Positions 1 through 9,125 of a stretch of DNA of 60,267 bases are shown here, one piece after another. This stretch comes from Vibrio viridaestus (lineage in GTDB: Bacteria; Pseudomonadota; Gammaproteobacteria; Enterobacterales; Vibrionaceae): NCBI RefSeq assembly GCF_003856525.1, contig NZ_RJVQ01000006.1:217370-277636 (forward strand). The letters are read 5' to 3'. The notes beneath the pieces are model-generated. The model searched no databases and was not told the DNA's origin. It was given only the letters and a program-made list of their open reading frames with translations. Position numbers and translations under genes: made by a program. Numbering within the stretch: position 1 is the stretch's first letter; each line of letters starts with the position of its first letter.

Positions 1-66
1 ATTTTTATACTTAACTGAGGTTTTCCCAACACGTTCAATCAAGTGTTTCTCATAATGAGAAGAATA

Positions 67-151
<85 letters not shown>

Positions 152-314
152 AGGGTATTAAAACATTTGATTTTCCCGTGCCATCAAATGAGTGCGGAGC
201 GAATCATAACAAACTCGCTCTTTGTGTAAAGACTTTTCTTAGAATTTTAAATCAAATGCTGCCTTTTTGGACAAAGCCTGTGGGAATAGGGGGTTATGTG
301 TCCATTTTGCTTAT

Positions 315-911
315 TTAATAGCTCACGATATAGCGTGTAGGCTTGTGATTCATCCCCAAAACCAGATTGAGAAAAACGACGCTTACAATGGAGCATAGGA
401 CTGTTTCATAAGGTAAATAGACAAAGGAAGCAATAACAATGGCGCTGTCGATGAAAATTTGAGTTTTACCAACTGAAATACCGAGTTTGTCTTGAATGTA
501 AAGGCAAAAGACATTAAACCCGCCCAAGCTACAACGGTGACGAAAAAGTATCAGCATACCAAGCCCCATTAAAATACCACCCGCGACTGAACAGTAAATC
601 ATATTTAAACTGGACAAAGAGATAAATTCGTTGAGGTGGTTACTAAAAACAGAGACTATCGCACAAGCAATGGCTGTATTAATCGCAAATGAAGCACCAA
701 AGCGTTTCCAAGCAAGAATATAAAATGGAAGATTAACCCAAAAATACAATGTCCCAAAAGACAAAGAAGTTAAGTGAGTGAGCAACAATGCTAAACCTGC
801 TGTACCTCCAGTCACCAGACCGCCTGCTTGAAGGAATAATATTCCTTGAGCAAAGACGAAAGTACCCGTAAGAATTGCAATGATATCTTCTTTCTTTGTA
901 TGCTTTTCCAT
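315..911 (-). CDS. YitT-family integral membrane protein (short form)
   Basis: This is a 198-residue, very hydrophobic protein with about five membrane-spanning segments and the YitT/DUF161 pattern of glycine-rich helices (GLVTGGTAGLALL near residues 31-43; FRHRCSLGGFNVF near 123-135). It ends after the membrane domain and lacks the C-terminal cytoplasmic DUF2179 domain found in Bacillus-type YitT, as is usual for the ~200-residue proteobacterial forms. The transported substrate of the family is not established. The start is ATG at 911, with a weak purine-rich AAAAGAG just before it. It is transcribed divergently from glyA, and the intergenic region of about 330 bp can hold promoters for both genes. 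Confidence 0.85.
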   Translation of the reverse strand: MEKHTKKEDIIAILTGTFVFAQGILFLQAGGLVTGGTAGLALLLTHLTSLSFGTLYFWVNLPFYILAWKRFGASFAINTAIACAIVSVFSNHLNEFISLSSLNMIYCSVAGGILMGLGMLILFRHRCSLGGFNVFCLYIQDKLGISVGKTQIFIDSAIVIASFVYLPYETVLCSIVSVVFLNLVLGMNHKPTRYIVSY

Positions 912-1131
912 CTCTTTTACTAACTTTTAAACACTGGAAATACGATAGTATGGAAAAGAACAAAATTAAGGTAGCCGGGAGATTAAAATTCAGGTAAACC
1001 TATGTAATTACAGCTTTACAGGTGTAAAGAAAATTAATTGACACGGTTCGTGGTCATTGTTCAAATTCGGGTATACGGTTAAGAATATTTCGAACATGAA
1101 AATTCTGCATAATAAAAATTGTAATTTGTAC

Positions 1132-1160
1132 TTTATGACACAAATCAAATTATGTAGAAT
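1132..1160 (+). promoter_or_regulatory. possible glyA sigma-70 promoter
   Basis: A -10-like TAGAAT (1155-1160) lies 17 bp downstream of a weak TTTATG (1132-1137), just upstream of the PurR-like site. The rest of the 333-bp gap between yitT and glyA (912-1244) is AT-rich and shows no reading frame or strong secondary structure. A TTGACA at 1038-1043 has no good -10 partner. This assignment is tentative. Confidence 0.35.
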
Positions 1161-1176
1161 ACGCGCCAATTCGGTG

Positions 1177-1192
1177 ACGAAAACGTTTGCGT
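1177..1192 (+). promoter_or_regulatory. PurR operator upstream of glyA
   Basis: The sequence ACGAAAACGTTTGCGT differs at one position from the 16-bp enterobacterial PurR consensus ACGCAAACGTTTGCGT and sits about 50 bp before the glyA start. In E. coli, PurR with hypoxanthine or guanine represses glyA, because GlyA supplies one-carbon units for purine synthesis. The position here, in the leader just after a plausible -10, fits repression. That PurR binds here is inferred from the match. Confidence 0.8.
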
Positions 1193-1244
1193 AAGGTCAC
1201 AGAGCCGTTTTAACCATTCAGTTAATCTGAGTCAGGAGATACAG

Positions 1245-2495
1245 ATGCTTAAGCGTGATATGAACATCGCTGATTATGATCCAGAGCTATATGCAGCTAT
1301 CCAAGAAGAAACTCTTCGTCAAGAAGAGCACATTGAGCTAATCGCTTCAGAAAACTACACAAGCCCACGTGTAATGGAAGCACAAGGTTCTCAGCTAACT
1401 AACAAATATGCTGAAGGTTATCCTGGCAAACGTTACTACGGTGGTTGTGAATACGTAGATAAAGCAGAAGCGCTTGCTATTGAACGCGCTTGTGAACTAT
1501 TCGGTTGTGACTATGCAAACGTTCAGCCTCACTCTGGTTCTCAGGCAAACAGTGCAGTTTACATGGCTCTGCTTAACCCAGGCGATACCGTATTGGGTAT
1601 GAGTCTTGCGCACGGTGGTCACTTAACTCATGGTTCACCTGTTAACTTTTCTGGTAAACACTACAACGTCATCCCTTACGGTATTGATGGTGAAGGTCAG
1701 ATTAACTACGACGAAATGGAAGCGCTTGCTCTTGAGCACAAGCCAAAAATGATCATTGGTGGTTTCTCGGCATATTCTCAAGTTGTTGACTGGAAACGTA
1801 TGCGTGAAATTTCTGACAAAGTGGGAGCGTACCTATTTGTCGATATGGCTCACGTAGCGGGTCTTATTGCTGCTGGCGTTTACCCATCACCAGTACCATA
1901 CGCTCACGTAGTGACAACAACAACGCATAAAACGCTTGCTGGCCCTCGTGGCGGTCTGATCCTTTCAGGCGCTGGCGAAGATATGTACAAAAAACTAAAC
2001 TCTGCAGTGTTCCCAGGCGGTCAGGGTGGTCCTTTGATGCATGTTATCGCTGCTAAAGCGGTTGCTTTCAAAGAAGCAATGGAACCAGAATTCAAAGCGT
2101 ACCAAGCGCGCGTTGTAGAAAACGCAAAAGCAATGGTTGCTGAATTCCAGAGTCGTGGTTATAAGATCGTATCTAATGGTACAGAAAATCACCTTTTCCT
2201 TGTTGATCTGATCGACAAAGATATCACTGGTAAAGAAGCGGATGCTGCTTTGGGCGCTGCAAATATCACAGTGAACAAAAACTCTGTTCCGAATGACCCA
2301 CGTAGCCCATTTGTAACGTCAGGTATCCGTGTTGGTACTCCAGCGATTACACGTCGTGGTTTCACTGTTGATGATGCTAAAGATCTTGCTAACTGGATGT
2401 GCGATGTTCTTGATAACATCAACGAACCTTCAGTAATTGAAGCAACCAAAGCAAAAGTTCTTGATATTTGTAAACGTCTTCCTGTTTACGCATAA
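1245..2495 (+). CDS. glyA: serine hydroxymethyltransferase
   Basis: GlyA is a cytosolic PLP enzyme that interconverts serine plus tetrahydrofolate with glycine plus 5,10-methylene-THF, the main one-carbon source for purines, thymidylate and methionine. The 416-residue product has the family length. The PLP lysine motif [14 protein letters not shown] is near residues 224-237, and the N-terminal [17 protein letters not shown] substrate/PLP region is intact. AGGAG precedes ATG 1245 by about 8 nt. A PurR-box-like site lies in the leader and a strong terminator follows, so it is probably monocistronic. Confidence 0.98.
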   Translation: MLKRDMNIADYDPELYAAIQEETLRQEEHIELIASENYTSPRVMEAQGSQLTNKYAEGYPGKRYYGGCEYVDKAEALAIERACELFGCDYANVQPHSGSQANSAVYMALLNPGDTVLGMSLAHGGHLTHGSPVNFSGKHYNVIPYGIDGEGQINYDEMEALALEHKPKMIIGGFSAYSQVVDWKRMREISDKVGAYLFVDMAHVAGLIAAGVYPSPVPYAHVVTTTTHKTLAGPRGGLILSGAGEDMYKKLNSAVFPGGQGGPLMHVIAAKAVAFKEAMEPEFKAYQARVVENAKAMVAEFQSRGYKIVSNGTENHLFLVDLIDKDITGKEADAALGAANITVNKNSVPNDPRSPFVTSGIRVGTPAITRRGFTVDDAKDLANWMCDVLDNINEPSVIEATKAKVLDICKRLPVYA

Positions 2496-2516
2496 TTCAA
2501 TAACTGATTCAATTCT

Positions 2517-2547
2517 AAACCCTAGGTGATGAGCCTAGGGTTTTTTT
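2517..2547 (+). terminator. rho-independent terminator of glyA
   Basis: A 10-bp perfect stem AAACCCTAGG / CCTAGGGTTT with a 7-nt loop is followed by a run of T. It starts 22 nt after the glyA stop codon. Confidence 0.93.
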
Positions 2548-2568
2548 ATGCCTTCATTATGTGTGCAC

Positions 2569-2776
2569 TTAATTGGTGCAAGACATGCTATTTAGTTTAA
2601 ATTATTGTATTTTTTATGACCAAACTTCATAAATTTTGCTTATACTAAATTCTAGGCTGCGTGTTTATCTGCACATACTAGTGTAGCTGCGACCTACTCT
2701 AAAACATCGCTAGAGCTGTTAACGTCTAAGTGTTTCGATTTAATTGGCGCAATACTTGCTTTACTAGTTATTGTAA
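2569..2776 (+). repeat. imperfect direct repeat in the leader of the glucosylglycerate cassette
   Basis: The 374-bp gap 2496-2869 contains two related copies of about 37-40 bp. TTAATTGGTGCAAGACATGC (2569-2588) is matched by TTAATTGGCGCAATACTTGC (2740-2759), and both are followed, 16-22 nt later, by TTATTGTA. Each core, TTGGYGCAA, is a dyad-like TTG...CAA. The copies are about 171 bp apart and the second lies ~110 bp before the gpgP start, so they could be paired operator sites. A small hairpin AAAGGC/GCCTTT sits at 2782-2800. No gene is seen in this gap. Confidence 0.5.
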
Positions 2777-2869
2777 GCTAAAAGGCGAAATTAGCCTTTA
2801 TCACTTATAAAAATGACAAAGGAGAAGGTATTTTGTGCAGCATTTTTGCCTGAATACCGATATTTTTTC

Positions 2870-3688
2870 ATGATTAAACTGCTTGTATATTCGGATCTTG
2901 ACGGAACGTTACTCGATCATCATACCTACAGTTTTGACTCGGCTCTTCCAGCTATTGCATTATTGGAAAGCAAGCGAATTCCATGGATTCTTAATACGAG
3001 CAAAACATTCGCTGAACTGGCTGGGCTCCGACGTCAGCTGAATCACCATCATCCGTTTATCACTGAGAATGGGGCCGCAATCTACATTCCCAAATCTTTA
3101 ACGCAGCTTTACCAACCTTCTTTGATTGATGTTGGAGATTATTGGTGTAAAGCATTTGGCCCAAAACGCAAAGAACTGATTGCGACTGCAAAACAATTTA
3201 AAGATGAATTTCGTTTCACCGGTTTCAATGATCTGACTGTTCAAGATGTGGTTGATTTAACTGGACTACATCATGATAGTGCGGCCCTAGCAATGCAAAG
3301 AGAATACACTGAACCATTGGTTTGGAATGGTGATGATGACGAGCTAAATCTCTTGCGAAAAAAACTTCAACCTTTGGGCCTCCAGGTGCAGAAAGGAGGG
3401 AGGTTTGCGCATGTTATGGGTGAGTCTTGTGATAAGTCGAATGCTATGAATTGGCTGACTCAGGGCTATCAGTCTCTCTGGAAAGAGCCTGTGATAACAG
3501 TCGCTTTAGGTGATGGTGAGAATGATGTTGGAATGCTGAAGCTCGTTGACATTCCAGTAGTGGTCCGTTCACCAGTTCATAATCCCCCACAAGTTCCAAA
3601 CCGATGTGATGTACGCGTAACTAAACAATATGGTCCAGCGGGTTGGGCTGAGGAAATAGAAAAAATAGTCAATCAAGAAGAACTCTAA
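2870..3688 (+). CDS. gpgP: glucosyl-3-phosphoglycerate phosphatase (MPGP/YedP-type HAD phosphatase)
   Basis: This is a predicted cytosolic HAD hydrolase that removes phosphate from glucosyl- (or mannosyl-) 3-phosphoglycerate to release glucosylglycerate. With the start at ATG 2870 the protein has 272 residues and begins MIKLLVYSDLDGTLLD, placing the nucleophile and acid/base aspartates at D9 and D11. NTSKT (42-46), the K189 region (CDKSNA) and GDGEND (214-219) supply the other HAD motifs. The frame is open back to ATG 2813, but those 19 residues have no counterpart in the family. Neither start has a convincing ribosome-binding site. It is followed after 68 bp by gpgS, so the neighbour supports glucosyl-phosphoglycerate as substrate. 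A mannosyl substrate cannot be excluded. Confidence 0.85.
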   Translation: MIKLLVYSDLDGTLLDHHTYSFDSALPAIALLESKRIPWILNTSKTFAELAGLRRQLNHHHPFITENGAAIYIPKSLTQLYQPSLIDVGDYWCKAFGPKRKELIATAKQFKDEFRFTGFNDLTVQDVVDLTGLHHDSAALAMQREYTEPLVWNGDDDELNLLRKKLQPLGLQVQKGGRFAHVMGESCDKSNAMNWLTQGYQSLWKEPVITVALGDGENDVGMLKLVDIPVVVRSPVHNPPQVPNRCDVRVTKQYGPAGWAEEIEKIVNQEEL

Positions 3689-3756
3689 AGATAGATGTAC
3701 AGGAGTGTATTACTGTTGCTCGTCAGCAGGTTAACTAACATTAGGAGAAGTCTACC

Positions 3757-4986
3757 ATGGGTGATTTTTATCAAAATGGAATTGTTACAACACTGCATAA
3801 CTTATCGGACCGCCCAGTAGAAGAGCTTGAAAAAGAGCTGTGCTCATTTGCGAAAAAACGCTCGATGTCCCTTATTTTACCTTGCCTATATTCAGAGCTT
3901 GAAACGGATGCAATGCCTAATATTATTGAGCATCTCAAGCAAGTTCCTTACCTTAGTGAAATTGTGATTGGTTTAGACCGAGCGAATGAAGAGCAATACC
4001 GCGATGCCTTAAAGTTTTTTTCTGTATTACCACAAAAAACAAGAGTGCTATGGAATGATGGGCCAAGGCTCAAAGCAATTGATGAAATATTGAAAAGCGA
4101 GGATCTTTCTCCAACTGAGCCAGGGAAAGGACGTAATGTTTGGTTTTGTATGGGGTATACACTTGGTGCTGGTGAGGCTGAATCGGTTGCGATGCACGAT
4201 TGCGATATTGTCACCTATGATAGAGGCTTGCTGGCTCGATTAATTTATCCTGTAGCGAATCCGAATTTTAACTACGAATTTTGTAAAGGCTTTTATGCAC
4301 GTATTGCCGATGGAAAACTAAATGGGCGGGTAAGTCGCTTGTTGGTTACGCCTTTGATTCGTTCGCTGCAAAAAGTCTTCGGGCACCTCGATTATCTTGA
4401 GTATCTCGATAGCTATCGATATCCATTAGCTGGCGAATTTTCATTTCGTCGAGACGTAATGACTGACCTACGCATCCCTGCGGACTGGGGACTCGAAATT
4501 GGTGTACTCAGTGAAATGTACATGAACTACTCGACTAACCGGTTATGTCAGGTCGATATTGCTGACGCTTATGATCATAAACATCAGGATTTATCTGCTG
4601 GAAGTGATGATGGTGGTTTGTCAAAAATGTCTATCGATATCACTAAGGCTATTTTCCGTAAACTTGCTACACACGGGATCATATTTAATCAGGAAACGTT
4701 CCGTTCAATAAAAGCAAGTTATTACCGTGTTGCGTTGGATTATGTGAATGCTTACAACAATGATGCTGCTATAAATGGTTTGAAGCTTGACGTTCACTTA
4801 GAGGAGCAAACCGTAGAACTATTTGCCCGCAATATTATGAAGGCTGGGGAAATGTATTTAGATAATCCGATGGGAGCGCCATTTATGCCTCGGTGGAACC
4901 GAGTGTTGAGTGCTTTCCCAAATGTGCTAAATCAGTTATCTGAAGCTGTTGAATTAGATATGAAAGAGTTCGGTCCTAAAAGCTAG
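3757..4986 (+). CDS. gpgS: glucosyl-3-phosphoglycerate synthase (GT81-type)
   Basis: This is a predicted GT-A-fold retaining glycosyltransferase that joins glucose from a nucleotide sugar to 3-phosphoglycerate, the first step of glucosylglycerate synthesis. The 409-residue protein shows the metal-binding DCD motif at 148-150 (MHDCDIVTYD), a nucleotide-binding PGKGRNVW segment near 122-129, and the conserved YDHKHQ near 272-277. AGGAGAAG lies about 7 nt before ATG 3757. It lies between the phosphatase and the phosphorylase-like gene on the same strand with short gaps (68 and 60 bp), consistent with one operon. The bacterial GT81 family includes GpgS and the related mannosyl-phosphoglycerate synthases, so donor specificity is inferred from the neighbours. 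Confidence 0.88.
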   Translation: MGDFYQNGIVTTLHNLSDRPVEELEKELCSFAKKRSMSLILPCLYSELETDAMPNIIEHLKQVPYLSEIVIGLDRANEEQYRDALKFFSVLPQKTRVLWNDGPRLKAIDEILKSEDLSPTEPGKGRNVWFCMGYTLGAGEAESVAMHDCDIVTYDRGLLARLIYPVANPNFNYEFCKGFYARIADGKLNGRVSRLLVTPLIRSLQKVFGHLDYLEYLDSYRYPLAGEFSFRRDVMTDLRIPADWGLEIGVLSEMYMNYSTNRLCQVDIADAYDHKHQDLSAGSDDGGLSKMSIDITKAIFRKLATHGIIFNQETFRSIKASYYRVALDYVNAYNNDAAINGLKLDVHLEEQTVELFARNIMKAGEMYLDNPMGAPFMPRWNRVLSAFPNVLNQLSEAVELDMKEFGPKS

Positions 4987-5046
4987 TTGGTTCATTCCTG
5001 AGTTTATTAGTGACCTATGACAAATTGAGTTAAAGGCAGAAAAATT

Positions 5047-6792
5047 ATGGAAAATAGTGCGCCCTCTCATTTAGAGCAACGATTAGTTGGACACTTGCAG
5101 GTGTTGTATCCGAATATTGATTCTGGAGAACTGGCACGTAAGTGCCTTTCAACATTCAATTTGGATCCCAAAACAGACTCTCCCAAGCCACACAGAAACT
5201 TGTGGAATCAGTCTGATATTATGCTTATCACATACGCAGATAGTTTGCGTGAGAAAGATAAAGCACCTTTAGAAACGCTGAATACTTTTCTTAAAAGTCG
5301 CCTGACAGAATCAATATCGGCTGTGCATCTATTGCCATTCTTCCCATACAGCTCTGATGATGGTTTTAGTGTTATCGATTATACGACAGTAAATCCATCG
5401 AGTGGTCAGTGGGAGCATGTATCTGAGATAGCTAAGCGCTTCAAGGTCATGGGAGATTTGGTCATAAATCACTGTTCGAGTCGAAGTATGTGGTTTGATA
5501 ATTATAAGAAGGGTCAGTCGCCAGGTGTAGGATATTTTTATGAGTCTGATCCAGAAGCTGATTTAAGCAGTGTGGTTAGACCGAGAACGTCTCCATTACT
5601 CAGAGAAGTTCAAACGGCTGATGGTGTCAAATATGTTTGGTGCACATTTAGTCACGATCAAGTGGATATGAATTTTGAAAATCCAGAAGTATTGCTGGAG
5701 TTTCTGGGAATCATTCGCTTATATCTAGAAAAAGGAATTCGTTGGTTCCGACTCGATGCTGTCGCTTTTTTGTGGAAGTCGCCTGGTACGTCTTGCATCA
5801 ATCTACCTAATACACACGAAATGATTCGTTTATTGCGCCTCATGATTGAGCATTGGGCGCCAAACGCAGTCATTATTACTGAAACGAATATCCCTAATCA
5901 GGAAAACCTGACTTACTTTGGGAATGCAAACGAAGCCCATTTAATTTATAACTTTTCTTTACCGCCATTACTCATCAATACTCTGGTTACAGGGAGTTGT
6001 GTCCACCTTAAAAATTGGCTCATGCGCATGCCGCCAGCACAGCAGGGTACTACGTATCTTAATTTTGTTGCGTCGCATGACGGTGTTGGGTTAAGACCAA
6101 CGGAAGGGCTACTTTCCGAATGGGAGCTAGACACGTTAATTAATACGATGAAGAAGTTTGGTGGTCGCATCAGTTCGAGGACCACTGCGGATGGTGAAGT
6201 TAAACCTTATGAGATTAATATTAGCTTATGGGATGCGTTGAGTGGTTCGGTTCAGGCTGGACCTGACCAGTTCCAATTCGCTCGGTTCTTGTGTGCTGCT
6301 GGCGTACAGATGGCTCTTGAAGGCGTGCCTGCGTTTTATATTCACTCTTTACTCGGAACGCAGAATGATTATGACCGAGTAGAGAATACCGGACAGTTCC
6401 GATCGATCAATCGACACATATGGGACATGGAAGATCTGGAAGAAAAACTGAATAGTGAAACTCATCATCAAAAAGTCTTTGCAGGTATTACGCGACTGGC
6501 CAAGATTCGTAGAGCTCAGCCAGCCTTCCACCCCAATGCAACACAATACATTATGCACATGCGTGATAATTTGTTTGCATTTTGGCGTCAGAGTTTAGAT
6601 CGACAACAAAGCTTGTTTGCTATTTACAATATAACCAGCGAACCGCAGTCATTTAATTTAGCAGAGCTCAATCTCATTGCGACTGACGATTGGACCGATT
6701 TATTAACTGACCAAGTCTACGAGGATCGGCTTGCGAATGTTACTTTGCGACCCTATCAATTTCTGTGGTTGGCAAATAAGAAGCGTAATTAA
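5047..6792 (+). CDS. GH13_18 sucrose-phosphorylase-like enzyme, probable glucosylglycerate phosphorylase
   Basis: This 581-residue TIM-barrel glycoside hydrolase belongs to the sucrose phosphorylase family. Catalytic residues are visible: nucleophile D237 in RWFRLDAVAF, acid/base E279 in ITETNIP, and transition-state D345 in ASHDGVG. The N-terminal LLPFFPYSSDDGFSVIDY block is typical of GH13_18. Family members split substrates such as sucrose, sucrose 6-phosphate or glucosylglycerate with phosphate, releasing glucose 1-phosphate. Linkage to gpgS and gpgP makes glucosylglycerate the likely substrate, as for E. coli YcjM-type enzymes. It has no signal peptide, so it acts in the cytosol. It is the last gene of the cassette and ends at a strong terminator. 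Confidence 0.85.
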   Translation: MENSAPSHLEQRLVGHLQVLYPNIDSGELARKCLSTFNLDPKTDSPKPHRNLWNQSDIMLITYADSLREKDKAPLETLNTFLKSRLTESISAVHLLPFFPYSSDDGFSVIDYTTVNPSSGQWEHVSEIAKRFKVMGDLVINHCSSRSMWFDNYKKGQSPGVGYFYESDPEADLSSVVRPRTSPLLREVQTADGVKYVWCTFSHDQVDMNFENPEVLLEFLGIIRLYLEKGIRWFRLDAVAFLWKSPGTSCINLPNTHEMIRLLRLMIEHWAPNAVIITETNIPNQENLTYFGNANEAHLIYNFSLPPLLINTLVTGSCVHLKNWLMRMPPAQQGTTYLNFVASHDGVGLRPTEGLLSEWELDTLINTMKKFGGRISSRTTADGEVKPYEINISLWDALSGSVQAGPDQFQFARFLCAAGVQMALEGVPAFYIHSLLGTQNDYDRVENTGQFRSINRHIWDMEDLEEKLNSETHHQKVFAGITRLAKIRRAQPAFHPNATQYIMHMRDNLFAFWRQSLDRQQSLFAIYNITSEPQSFNLAELNLIATDDWTDLLTDQVYEDRLANVTLRPYQFLWLANKKRN

Positions 6793-6795
6793 TAT

Positions 6796-6827
6796 AAAAG
6801 GCAGTGAAATATTTCACTGCCTTTTTT
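6796..6827. terminator. bidirectional terminator between the glucosylglycerate cassette and a lipoprotein gene
   Basis: A perfect 15-bp inverted repeat AAAAGGCAGTGAAAT / ATTTCACTGCCTTTT has T tracts on both strands. It lies between convergent genes ending at 6792 (+) and 6839 (-). Confidence 0.92.
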
Positions 6828-6838
6828 AATTCGTTCGC

Positions 6839-7171
6839 TTAGTCTTTAGTGATGCTAAGTGTCGTACCTGATTTGCACTTAAACAGGTAGTATTTATCAC
6901 TCTCAGTAAACTTACCTAAGCCTTCACCATCACAATACTCAATATTGATATCCCGCATAACGTCTAGCGTCGATTCTTGTTTCAGAGCAAACTTAGAACC
7001 GTCAGCGCAAACAATTCTCACACGACCATCATCGTCTAGCGAATAAATTTTAACGTCAGTATTGCAAAGTTCGAATGATGCCTCTCGGTAGTTGTCCTCT
7101 TTGGTATTAGACGAACAGCCCGCTAAGATCACGCTTAAAGAAATCATACCTAAGGCACTCAAGATTTTCAT
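6839..7171 (-). CDS. small lipoprotein with a twofold cysteine-paired repeat, function unknown
   Basis: The product is a 110-residue predicted lipoprotein with signal MKILSALGMISLSVILAGC; the lipobox LAGC puts the lipidated cysteine at position 19. Position +2 is Ser, so outer-membrane sorting is expected. The start ATG 7171 is chosen because AAGGAA lies 5 nt upstream; an upstream in-frame start at 7189 has no such site. The mature part has four cysteines, C36-C55 and C80-C99, each pair 19 apart in two loosely similar segments (C...VRIVCADGSKFALK and C...YYLFKCKSGTTLSITK). I do not recognise the family. It sits alone between two terminators. Confidence 0.8.
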   Translation of the reverse strand: MKILSALGMISLSVILAGCSSNTKEDNYREASFELCNTDVKIYSLDDDGRVRIVCADGSKFALKQESTLDVMRDINIEYCDGEGLGKFTESDKYYLFKCKSGTTLSITKD

Positions 7172-7277
7172 ACTTATTCCTTGTTCCACATTTACTTCTT
7201 GATTTAAGACTATAAAACAAGATGCGTTCTTTCAACAAATCAAAGTTAAATATAGAGGTGGGTATCAGTAAAAAGAA

Positions 7278-7307
7278 AAAGCGAACCCACTTGCATGAGT
7301 TCGCTTT
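7278..7307 (-). terminator. terminator of lipA
   Basis: A 9-bp stem AAAGCGAAC / GTTCGCTTT around a 12-nt loop. On the minus strand it is followed by TTTTTCTTTT. It lies 18 nt past the lipA stop. Confidence 0.85.
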
Positions 7308-7325
7308 AATAAATGTTTAGAGCCG

Positions 7326-8291
7326 TTATTTTACTTCTTCACCTTTTGCTTGTAAGTCAGCATGGTAAGAAGAGCGGACGAATGGACCACAAGCTGCGTG
7401 AGTGAAACCGAGTTCTAGCGCAATCTCTTTCAATTCATCAAATTCTGCTGGCGGCACGTAGCGTTCAACTGGTAGATGATGGCGGCTTGGTGCCAGATAC
7501 TGACCTAAAGTCAACATGGTTACACCATGAGCGCGAAGATCTTTTAATACTTCAACAATTTCTTCTTTTGTTTCACCCAGCCCCATCATTAAGCCAGATT
7601 TGGTCGGTACATGTGGATGCTGTTCTTTGAATTTTTTCAGCAGGTCAAGCGACCATTGATAATTGGCTCCTGGTCGAACTTTGCGATATAAGCGTGGAGC
7701 AGTTTCCAGGTTATGGTTAAATACATCTGGTGGGTTGTCTTTCAGTTCATCCAGAGCTTTGTCCATACGACCACGAAAATCTGGAACCAGTGTTTCTATG
7801 CGGATACCTGGACTTTTTTCTCTAATCGCTTTGTTACAATCGGCAAAATGTTTTGCTCCACCGTCACGAAGATCATCACGGTCAACTGAAGTGATAACGA
7901 CATACTTCAGTTTCATGTCCTGAATCGTCTGAGCCAATTTTTCGGGCTCTTCTGCATCAGGTGTAATAGGGCGGCCATGGGCAACATCACAGAATGGACA
8001 ACGACGTGTGCAGATTGCGCCGAGAATCATAAACGTAGCTGTACCATGATTAAAACACTCTGCAAGGTTAGGACAAGATGCTTCTTCACATACAGAATGA
8101 AGGTTGTTCTTACGCATTGCATCTTTGATATCACGGATACGTTGACTGTCTGATGGCAGTTTGATTTTCATCCATTCAGGTTTACGTAAAACTTCCTTTT
8201 GCTCTGCCGGCATATTTTTTACCGGAATCAGGGCCATTTTATCAGCGTCACGATACTTGACGCCTTTTTCCATCTGGATTGGTTTACTCAT
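7326..8291 (-). CDS. lipA: lipoyl synthase
   Basis: LipA is a cytosolic radical-SAM enzyme that inserts two sulfurs into octanoyl groups on the lipoyl domains of PDH, OGDH and GcvH. The 321-residue protein has the auxiliary-cluster cysteines C68-C73-C79 ([12 protein letters not shown]) and the radical-SAM cysteines C94-C98-C101 (CTRRCPFC). The C-terminal RSSYHA serine, a ligand of the auxiliary cluster, is also present. The start ATG overlaps the end of lipB by 8 bp, so the two are translationally coupled. Confidence 0.98.
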   Translation of the reverse strand: MSKPIQMEKGVKYRDADKMALIPVKNMPAEQKEVLRKPEWMKIKLPSDSQRIRDIKDAMRKNNLHSVCEEASCPNLAECFNHGTATFMILGAICTRRCPFCDVAHGRPITPDAEEPEKLAQTIQDMKLKYVVITSVDRDDLRDGGAKHFADCNKAIREKSPGIRIETLVPDFRGRMDKALDELKDNPPDVFNHNLETAPRLYRKVRPGANYQWSLDLLKKFKEQHPHVPTKSGLMMGLGETKEEIVEVLKDLRAHGVTMLTLGQYLAPSRHHLPVERYVPPAEFDELKEIALELGFTHAACGPFVRSSYHADLQAKGEEVK

Positions 8292-8937
8292 GATTCGTTG
8301 CTTCTGTGCTATAGGTAACTTTATCGTAGCCTAATGCAGCTACTAGTTCCGAAATTAGTTGTTTTTCCACGGTATGTACGTTGTCTGGACCACCTAAGTC
8401 TTTAACTTGAACCATTTCCATCCCTTGATAACCGCATGGGTTAATCCGGAGAAATGGACTCAAATCCATATTGACGTTAAGAGCTAAACCATGAAAGGAA
8501 CAGCCTTTACGAATTCTAAGACCTAGAGAGCAAATTTTTTTGCCATCGACGTATACACCGGGTGCGTCTGGTCGCGCTTTTGACTCGATACCGAAATGCG
8601 TCAGTGTTTGGATAACGATATTTTCTATGTGAGTAACGAGCTCTCTCACCCCCAATTTTCGGCGGCGGAGATCGATAAGGAAGTATGTCACAATCTGTCC
8701 CGGTCCGTGATAGGTTACCTGACCCCCGCGGTCACTTTGTATCACTGGGATGTCACCGGTATTTAACAAGTGCTCAGCTTTTCCTGCTTGTCCTTGAGTA
8801 AATATCGGATTGTGCTCTACAAGCCAAATCTCATCTATTGTATCTTCCGAACGTTGATCGGTGAAACTATGCATAGCATCCAGTATTGGAGCATAATCTT
8901 GTCGACCAAGTTGTTTAACAATAAGTTCGTTATTCAT
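8284..8937 (-). CDS. lipB: octanoyl-[ACP]:protein octanoyltransferase
   Basis: LipB moves octanoate from acyl carrier protein to lipoyl domains, providing the substrate for LipA. At 217 residues it has the usual length. The octanoyl-binding [13 protein letters not shown] block, the lysine in GKKICSLG, and the acyl-thioester cysteine in NPCGYQGM are all present. A promoter is expected between 8938 and the ybeD terminator at 9067-9088. The ribosome-binding site before ATG 8937 is weak. Confidence 0.97.
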   Translation of the reverse strand: MNNELIVKQLGRQDYAPILDAMHSFTDQRSEDTIDEIWLVEHNPIFTQGQAGKAEHLLNTGDIPVIQSDRGGQVTYHGPGQIVTYFLIDLRRRKLGVRELVTHIENIVIQTLTHFGIESKARPDAPGVYVDGKKICSLGLRIRKGCSFHGLALNVNMDLSPFLRINPCGYQGMEMVQVKDLGGPDNVHTVEKQLISELVAALGYDKVTYSTEATNHE

Positions 8938-9066
8938 TGAGAATCTGTGCTATCTATTTATAAAGTAAAAGGATTATAAACCTGAATATGGCATACCACT
9001 ACAGTATAACGCTAAAAAATTGACCTTTCACAGCTTGTGGTATTTTTATCTTATTGAATTAAAAAG

Positions 9067-9088
9067 AAAAGCAGCTACAGCTGCTTTT
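9067..9088 (-). terminator. terminator of ybeD
   Basis: AAAAGCAGC / GCTGCTTTT around a TACA loop, followed on the minus strand by TTTTCTTTTTAATT. It separates ybeD from lipB, which are adjacent but therefore probably transcribed independently. Confidence 0.85.
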
Positions 9089-9125
9089 AAAATAATTTTT
9101 AATTATTCAAAAATAATTGTGTGGT

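Noticed and set aside
2813-2869. Upstream ATG start adding 19 residues to gpgP
   Set aside because: The added residues have no counterpart in MPGP/YedP proteins, and no ribosome-binding site precedes the ATG.
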